From the NCBI GenBank assembly GCA_009693175.1, contig SHXT01000003.1, positions 1 through 64,000 of the forward strand: a stretch of 64,000 nt of DNA, in the 5' to 3' direction. The DNA is from Candidatus Methylopumilus sp. Its GTDB lineage: Bacteria; Pseudomonadota; Gammaproteobacteria; Burkholderiales; Methylophilaceae. A program made the translations under genes and the position numbers. Shown here in pieces: positions 58,574-64,000 of this stretch. Each line of letters begins with the position of its first letter. The first letter of the stretch is position 1. The notes under the pieces were generated by a model. It worked only from the letters and a program-made list of their open reading frames with translations, did not search any database and had not been told where the DNA came from.

Positions 58574-58587
58574 AGGAATAAATTCCT
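58574..58587. repeat. Inverted repeat before the czcC-like gene
   Basis: AGGAAT, two bases, ATTCCT is a perfect small palindrome, followed by TATTTTTAT. It could be a weak terminator of the two-component genes or an operator of the response regulator for the efflux genes. Confidence 0.35.
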
Positions 58588-58656
58588 TATTTTTATAATG
58601 ATTTTCCGTATTTTATTCTTTTAAAGATATTCGCTTTGTACATTATAATATCAAGT

Positions 58657-59904
58657 ATGCGCGTTTATTTTTTTTTAGTCATTTGGGGATTCATTTGCTT
58701 CAATTCCATTACCTCAGATGCGATTAGCGCACCTCAATTTTCTTTAGATCAATTGATGCACATAGCCACGCAAGAAAATCCCATCATGAATGTCTTAAAA
58801 GCCCAGGAAGATGCGGCACGTGCATCGATTAAAACCGCCGAATCTTTCTTAAACCCAGAAATTGAAGCGGGATCAGGTCCTACTAAAGACCGAAACACGT
58901 CTCAAGATAAAAAAGATAATTGGGGTGTTATGATTTCTCAGCCACTTGAATTTCCCCATGTCAGAAATGCAAGGCGAGCGATAGCGGAATCCAAATTGCA
59001 GTATACAGAATCAAATTCGCTCTCGACTAAAGTAAATTTAAATTTACAAATTAAAAAACGTTTTTACGGTGTCATTCAAAATCAAGAAATTTTAAAAATC
59101 GCTGAAAGTGACCGTAATTCATTACGTGACATTCGTGGTCGCGTAGCGCTTAAAGTCGATGTGGGTGAATCGCCTCGTTATGAACTCATTAAAGCCGACA
59201 CAGAGCTCATTGCTGCAGAACGCGATGCAGAAGCTGCTAAATTAAAAATTTTCGAAAGCAAACTTTATTTAAAAGGATTGATTGGCAAATCGATTCCAGA
59301 TGAATTTGATCTCATTGGAGCCATGCCCAATACGGATATCAAACTTGATATCACTCAAATACGAAATGAAATTAAAAATAGCCCTAAATTAAAACAAATT
59401 AAAGCTGCCTCTGAAGTGGCAGAAAATCGTTTACGCTTGGAAGAAAAATTAATTAATCCCGGGTTCACTTTAAAAGCGGGTGTTAATCAGGACCCTGATT
59501 TAACGCAATATCGTTTTGGGCTTAGCATACCTTTACCTTTATGGAATCAAAGACAAGGGCAAATTGGAGAGGCTGCCGCTAATTTTCAGGAAGTCCAAGC
59601 GCAATTGAGTGACCTAGAGTTGACACTCACACGCGATGTTGAGTCTGCCTATCAACGCTATCTCATTGCTCAACAGCAGGTGAATACATTTGAATCAAGC
59701 TTGCTTAATCAAGCCGAATCCGTTTTAAAAGTTGTAGAAGCTGCTTATCGATATGGTGAACGCGGCATTCTAGAATACTTAGATGCTCAGCGCACTTATC
59801 GGCTTGTCAAAAAAGATTATTTAACCGCGCGTCACGATTACGTTGTAGCTATTTTAGAAATTGAACAATTACTTGGCATTGAACTCATGAGGAATCAAAT
59901 CTAA
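58657..59904 (+). CDS. CzcC-like outer-membrane efflux protein (TolC family)
   Basis: Outer-membrane channel of the heavy-metal RND system. About 415 residues with signal peptide (ending near SDA) and OEP repeats (ENPIMNVLKAQEDAARASI and AAYRYGERGILEYLDAQRTY). ATG 58657 gives a normal signal peptide; a TTG seven codons earlier is also open. One-base overlap with the next gene (ATGA) shows coupling. Confidence 0.9.
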   Translation: MRVYFFLVIWGFICFNSITSDAISAPQFSLDQLMHIATQENPIMNVLKAQEDAARASIKTAESFLNPEIEAGSGPTKDRNTSQDKKDNWGVMISQPLEFPHVRNARRAIAESKLQYTESNSLSTKVNLNLQIKKRFYGVIQNQEILKIAESDRNSLRDIRGRVALKVDVGESPRYELIKADTELIAAERDAEAAKLKIFESKLYLKGLIGKSIPDEFDLIGAMPNTDIKLDITQIRNEIKNSPKLKQIKAASEVAENRLRLEEKLINPGFTLKAGVNQDPDLTQYRFGLSIPLPLWNQRQGQIGEAAANFQEVQAQLSDLELTLTRDVESAYQRYLIAQQQVNTFESSLLNQAESVLKVVEAAYRYGERGILEYLDAQRTYRLVKKDYLTARHDYVVAILEIEQLLGIELMRNQI

Positions 59905-61055
59905 TGAAAAAGTATTTATTTTACTTTCTGCTCATTTTATCTTTAGCGACAAGTGGGCTCGTCGGCTGCTCAAAAAAACAAGAAGTCGCGAAAGAGGGAA
60001 AAAAAGATCCACTTGAAATTTTTATTACGCCTATTATTCGCAGCCAAATCAAAATTGATAAAGCAGATAAAGCAGAGATTAGTGAAGCGGTAAACGTTCC
60101 TGGTCGCATTGAAGTACAGCAAAATCGTTTAGCTAAAATTGGCTCTCCTGTAACAGGACGCGTGAGTGATATTCAAGTATCCCTTGGTCAGATTGTTAAA
60201 TCAGGCCAAATTCTAGCAAAAGTGAATAGCGTTGAACTTACCCAAACACAATTGACCTTCATTAAAGCTAAGCAACAAATTGGCCTTAAAACAAAAGCGG
60301 TGGAACGTGCAAAACTTTTATTTGACGCAGATGTAATTAGTAAAGCTGAAATGCAACGTATTGAGGCCGAACTTGAATCAGTGAAAGCTGAATTCGATGC
60401 CACCGAAGATCAGCTAGAAATTTTAGGTATGACGAAAGCTGCCATTCAAAAGCTGTCGAACTCAAGCACTGTTAATTCTTATAGTGATGTCACAAGTCGC
60501 ATCGCGGGCATTGTCATTTCTAAACATGTCAATATCGGTCAAGTCGTTCAACCTGCGGATGAACTTTTTTCTGTGGCAGATTTAAAACATCTTTGGGCAG
60601 TAGCAGAAGTGCCTGAGCAACAAGTGGCTTTTATTCAAAAAGATCAAGAAGTGACCATAGATATTCCAGCACTTGATGATAAGCGTGTAAAAGGAAAAAT
60701 TATTTACGTAGGAGACATAGTGAATCCGGAAACTCGAACAGTATTAATCAGAACTGAGATTGATAACTCAAATCAAATGCTTAAACCAGATATGCTTATT
60801 TCGTTGACCGTACAATCAAAAAAGGTATCTAAGCTTGCTGTGCCAACCACCGCTGTAGTAAGAGAAAACGATCGTAGTTATGTATTTGCACAAACAGGCA
60901 CTAATAAATTCCGTCTAAGAGAAATTGAAGTGGGTTCTCGTGATGGCGATATGATCAGTATCTTAAGTGGCATTGCGATTGGAGAAACGGTTGTTGTGGA
61001 CGGTGCATTCCATCTTAATAATGAGCGTAGAAAGAACTTGAATAAAGATGATTGA
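59904..61055 (+). CDS. CzcB-like periplasmic adaptor (RND, HlyD family)
   Basis: 383-residue membrane-fusion lipoprotein: signal peptide with lipobox LVGC (Cys about 22), lipoyl halves (TGRVSDIQVSLGQIVKSGQI and SRIAGIVISKHVNIGQVV) around a coiled coil, then a beta-barrel. No His-rich metal-binding tail is seen. Bridges the RND pump to the outer-membrane channel. It overlaps the RND gene by 8 bases. Confidence 0.93.
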   Translation: MKKYLFYFLLILSLATSGLVGCSKKQEVAKEGKKDPLEIFITPIIRSQIKIDKADKAEISEAVNVPGRIEVQQNRLAKIGSPVTGRVSDIQVSLGQIVKSGQILAKVNSVELTQTQLTFIKAKQQIGLKTKAVERAKLLFDADVISKAEMQRIEAELESVKAEFDATEDQLEILGMTKAAIQKLSNSSTVNSYSDVTSRIAGIVISKHVNIGQVVQPADELFSVADLKHLWAVAEVPEQQVAFIQKDQEVTIDIPALDDKRVKGKIIYVGDIVNPETRTVLIRTEIDNSNQMLKPDMLISLTVQSKKVSKLAVPTTAVVRENDRSYVFAQTGTNKFRLREIEVGSRDGDMISILSGIAIGETVVVDGAFHLNNERRKNLNKDD

Positions 61056-64000
61056 ATCGCTTGTCCGTGGGTCCATCCAACAACGACTTGTTGTCGTTGT
61101 AATTGCACTATTTCTGATGCTTGCGGGCGTTTTTGCAGTTAAAAAACTTTCTGTCGATGCATTCCCAGATGTCACCAACGTCCAAGTCTTAATCGCAACG
61201 AATGCCTCAGGCAAATCACCCGAAGAGGTCGAACGCTTTATTACAGTGCCCATTGAAATTGGCATGACAGGATTGCCTGGCTTAACTGAGATGCGATCTC
61301 TCAATAAAAATGCACTCTCACTTATTACATTAGTATTCACTGATGACACAAGCGTCTATTTTGCAAGGCAGCTTGTCATGGAACGTTTGGCAGAAGTCAT
61401 GGGAAAAATGCCAAATGGGGTTACGCCTATCTTAGGGCCTGTATCCACAGGCTTAGGTGAAATTTATCAATACACATTAGATAAGCCTACTGACGGTACT
61501 AAAGACCTATCTCAAGAAGATTTAACTGAAAGACGCACCACACAAGATTGGGTCGTAAGGCCATTGCTTCGAAGTATTCCAGGGGTTGCTGAAATTAATT
61601 CACAAGGCGGTTATGTGAAACAATATCAAGCACTTGTCGACCCTGATCGCTTAAGTCATTACGGTTTAAAACTCAGCGATGTTTATTTAGCGCTCGCTAA
61701 AAATAATGCAAATAGTGGTGCAGGTGTGCTTCCTCAGTACGAAGAACAATATCTTATTCGAGGCGTAGGTCTCATTAAAAATCTTGATGACATTCGTGCC
61801 ATCGTTTTAAAAGAGCATAATGGCGTTCCTGTATATATGCGAAATGTTGCCGAAGTAAAGCTTGGTCATGAAGTGCGCGTTGGATCCCTTATTAAAAATG
61901 GTGATACTGAAGCCGTCGGTGGTGTTGTCATGATGATGCGCGGAGGCAATGCAAAAGAAGTGGTATCTCGTATCAAAGCTCGCGTTAAAGAAATCAATGA
62001 AAAGAAAATGTTGTCTAGTAATTTAGAAATTAAACCTTTCTATGACCGAAGTGAGCTTGTTGATGCTGCTCTTCACACTGTGATCAAAGTGCTTATCGAA
62101 GGCGTCATTTTAGTTATTGCAATTCTTTTTATATTCTTAGGTGATGTCCGCTCAAGCCTAATTGTTGTTATGACTTTATTACTGACACCCCTAATTACTT
62201 TTATGGCAATGAATTATTATGGCATTTCAGCTAATCTTATGTCGCTTGGGGGGCTCACTATTGCTATTGGTCTCATGGTCGACGGATCAGTCGTGGTTGT
62301 TGAAAATACTTTTCATAGGCTGGGTCATGATCACAATACAGGAAAACTTCGAATTGTTTTAGAGTCAGCCACTGAGGTGGGCAAACCCGTATTGTTTGGT
62401 GTAGGTATTATCATCCTAGTATTTTTACCACTCATGACCATGCAAGGTATGGAAGGTAAAATGTTTGCGCCACTTGCTATCACCATTGCCATAGCTTTAT
62501 TCATTTCGCTACTTTTATCTTTTACCTTAACGCCTGTTTTATGTTCTTACTTTTTAAAAGGTGGCAATGGTGAAGATACAAAAATTATTCAATGGATTAA
62601 AAAACCATATCTTACTTTATTGAACAAAAGTTTGAACAATGAACGTAAAACAATGATAATTGCCATAAGCATTTTTTTATCATCGATTCTTATCATCCCA
62701 TTTTTAGGAACATCATTTATTCCAGAAATGAAAGAAGGTTCGATTGTGCCTGGCATTAATCGTGTGCCTAATATTTCACTTGAAGAATCAAATGAAATGG
62801 AAAAAAAAGCTATGAAAGCTATCATGACAGTACCTGGTGTTAAATCAGCTATATCTTCTGTCGGTCGAGGTGAAAGTCCAGCGGATCCGCAAGCGCAAAA
62901 TGAATCAACCCCTATCGTAAGTTTAAAACCTAAAAGTGAATGGCCTAAAGGCTGGACACAAGATGATATTGCTAATGCTATCCAAGAAAAGCTTAAATTT
63001 TTACTTGGTGTTCAAGTCGTGATGATGCAACCGATTTCGGATCGTGTTGACGAACTTCTTACAGGGGTTAGAGCTGATGTGGCTGTTAAAATTTTTGGTG
63101 AGGATTTGCAAGTCCTCAAAAACAAAGCAGATGAAATTGCAAAGCGTGTCTCTAAAATTCCAGGCGCTACCGATATTAAAATAGAAAAAATTTCAGGTCA
63201 ACAATACCTTAATATCAATTTAGATCGCCAAGCTATTGCACGTTATGGCTTTAATGCTTCAGACATTAATGATTTTATTGAAACAGCGATTGGTGGAAAA
63301 ATTGCAACGCGTGTGTTTGAAGGGCAGAGAAGTTATAGTGCAGCAGTGAGGTTTCATGAAAATCGTCGTAACGATATTGAAACAATCAAAGATATGCTTA
63401 TGATATCTCCTAATGGATCAAAGATAGCTTTAAAAAATCTTGCTCAAATTGAATTGCGTGATGGTCCTGCACAAATTAGTCGCGAATTTGCAAAACGTAG
63501 AATTGTCGTAGGCATTAATGTTAAAGATCGTGACTTAGGTGGTTTTGTAGACGATCTCCAAAAAATGCTTAATGATGAAATCAAATTACCTGATGGTTAT
63601 TATTTTGAATATGGTGGTCAATTTGAAAATATGAAACGTGCTTTAAGCCATTTAGCCATGATCGTGCCTATTACCATAGGAGCTATCTTTTTCTTGCTTT
63701 TTTTACTTTTTAATTCTTTGCGCTATGCAGCGATGATTATTACAGTCCTTCCTTTTGCAGCGATTGGTGGTGTTTTCGGCTTGGCGCTCACAGGTGAATA
63801 TTTATCTGTACCTGCATCGGTTGGATTTATTGCGCTTTGTGGTATCGCTGTTTTAAACGGCGTGGTACTGATCACTTGCATTCAAAGCTTAAGAAAAGAA
63901 GGTATGGGCCAAATAGAAGCAATTACTGAAGGATGTAAACAACGCTTACGTCCAGTAATGATGACAGCGACTGTTGCTTTATTGGCACTGGTACCATTCT
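61048..64000 (+). CDS. CzcA/CusA-type heavy-metal RND pump (3' partial)
   Basis: Inner-membrane proton-driven exporter; the frame is open to the window end (about 984 residues present of about 1030-1050). HME-family signatures: PDVTNVQV at the N-terminus, PVEIGMTGLPG-like porter residues, and in the fourth membrane segment IAIGLMVDGSVVVVEN. That segment lacks the DFG triplet that precedes DGAVVIVEN in the Co/Zn/Cd pumps, so the metal cannot be assigned. The C-terminal end is outside the window. Confidence 0.94.
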   Translation, partial: MIESLVRGSIQQRLVVVVIALFLMLAGVFAVKKLSVDAFPDVTNVQVLIATNASGKSPEEVERFITVPIEIGMTGLPGLTEMRSLNKNALSLITLVFTDDTSVYFARQLVMERLAEVMGKMPNGVTPILGPVSTGLGEIYQYTLDKPTDGTKDLSQEDLTERRTTQDWVVRPLLRSIPGVAEINSQGGYVKQYQALVDPDRLSHYGLKLSDVYLALAKNNANSGAGVLPQYEEQYLIRGVGLIKNLDDIRAIVLKEHNGVPVYMRNVAEVKLGHEVRVGSLIKNGDTEAVGGVVMMMRGGNAKEVVSRIKARVKEINEKKMLSSNLEIKPFYDRSELVDAALHTVIKVLIEGVILVIAILFIFLGDVRSSLIVVMTLLLTPLITFMAMNYYGISANLMSLGGLTIAIGLMVDGSVVVVENTFHRLGHDHNTGKLRIVLESATEVGKPVLFGVGIIILVFLPLMTMQGMEGKMFAPLAITIAIALFISLLLSFTLTPVLCSYFLKGGNGEDTKIIQWIKKPYLTLLNKSLNNERKTMIIAISIFLSSILIIPFLGTSFIPEMKEGSIVPGINRVPNISLEESNEMEKKAMKAIMTVPGVKSAISSVGRGESPADPQAQNESTPIVSLKPKSEWPKGWTQDDIANAIQEKLKFLLGVQVVMMQPISDRVDELLTGVRADVAVKIFGEDLQVLKNKADEIAKRVSKIPGATDIKIEKISGQQYLNINLDRQAIARYGFNASDINDFIETAIGGKIATRVFEGQRSYSAAVRFHENRRNDIETIKDMLMISPNGSKIALKNLAQIELRDGPAQISREFAKRRIVVGINVKDRDLGGFVDDLQKMLNDEIKLPDGYYFEYGGQFENMKRALSHLAMIVPITIGAIFFLLFLLFNSLRYAAMIITVLPFAAIGGVFGLALTGEYLSVPASVGFIALCGIAVLNGVVLITCIQSLRKEGMGQIEAITEGCKQRLRPVMMTATVALLALVPF

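Noticed and set aside
60878-61349. Minus-strand open frames at the czcB/czcA joint
   Set aside because: Antisense to well-supported RND genes whose coding frame is continuous on the plus strand.

Overview
The window is a gene-dense, AT-rich (about one third G+C by eye) stretch of a Gram-negative chromosome. Gene content points to a streamlined methylotrophic betaproteobacterium, probably Methylophilaceae (Methylopumilus/OM43-like or Methylotenera-like). The reasons are an intact PQQ precursor peptide gene (pqqA), B12-dependent MetH and NrdJ, the acidithiobacilli/betaproteobacterial type of glutamate-cysteine ligase, UbiK, TorF-type porin-GlnK-AmtB, and very tight packing. The taxonomic call is an inference from content, not from a marker-gene comparison. 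I see no tRNA, rRNA, CRISPR array, insertion sequence or prophage, and no gene-free stretch longer than about 265 bases.

Layout. 1-8064 (+): cell-shape and wall operon mreB(partial)-mreC-mreD-mrdA(PBP2)-mrdB(RodA)-rlpA-ybeD, running into lipB-lipA. 8065-13619 (+): glutathione synthesis (gshA-like, gshB), then apbE, a NusG-domain-II membrane protein, a Gx-type transporter, the tiny lipoprotein lptM and lysA. 13616-14468 (-): a twice-frameshifted purU. 14565-17484 (+): ispH, nudB, nadA and a HIT protein. 17473-24113 (-): ferredoxin, TonB-like protein, mpl, metH, ubiK. 24233-27146 (+): a sigma-54 promoter driving porin-glnK-amtB. 27185-28630 (+): an unrecognised 399-residue protein, then pqqA with its own terminator. 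28626-31263 (-): thiS-thiG-apaG-mltA. 31370-33984: a 53-residue unknown protein, dienelactone hydrolase, a zinc-ribbon protein, a lipoprotein and a periplasmic protease. 34058-36922 (-): split class II ribonucleotide reductase nrdJa/nrdJb behind a NrdR box. 37188-39653: waaA against an isochorismatase-like protein and a Pcm-like methyltransferase. 39745-44249 (+): TPP riboswitch-thiC-uppP-exoD-mutY. 44235-45941: GNAT, DoxX and cytochrome b561 genes.

45999-56335 (-) is the most interesting region. Twelve co-directional, nearly abutting genes encode a HAD phosphatase, a class III aminotransferase, an SMR half-transporter, an Est30-like hydrolase, an acyl carrier protein, a ketoacyl-ACP synthase, a second SMR protein and a DUF2147 protein. 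They are followed by TolC, a MacA-like adaptor, an ABC ATPase and a MacB-like permease. I read this as a candidate biosynthesis-flipping-export module for an acyl or amino-acyl product that I cannot identify. 56484-64000 (+) is a two-component system followed by a CzcCBA-type heavy-metal RND efflux operon that runs off the end of the window.

Points that change how single genes should be read: PBP2 appears to start at a rare ATT codon; purU has lost one base in each of two A6 tracts; the thiC leader can hide its own Shine-Dalgarno; and five of seven convergent gene pairs overlap at their 3' ends, a strong sign of genome streamlining.
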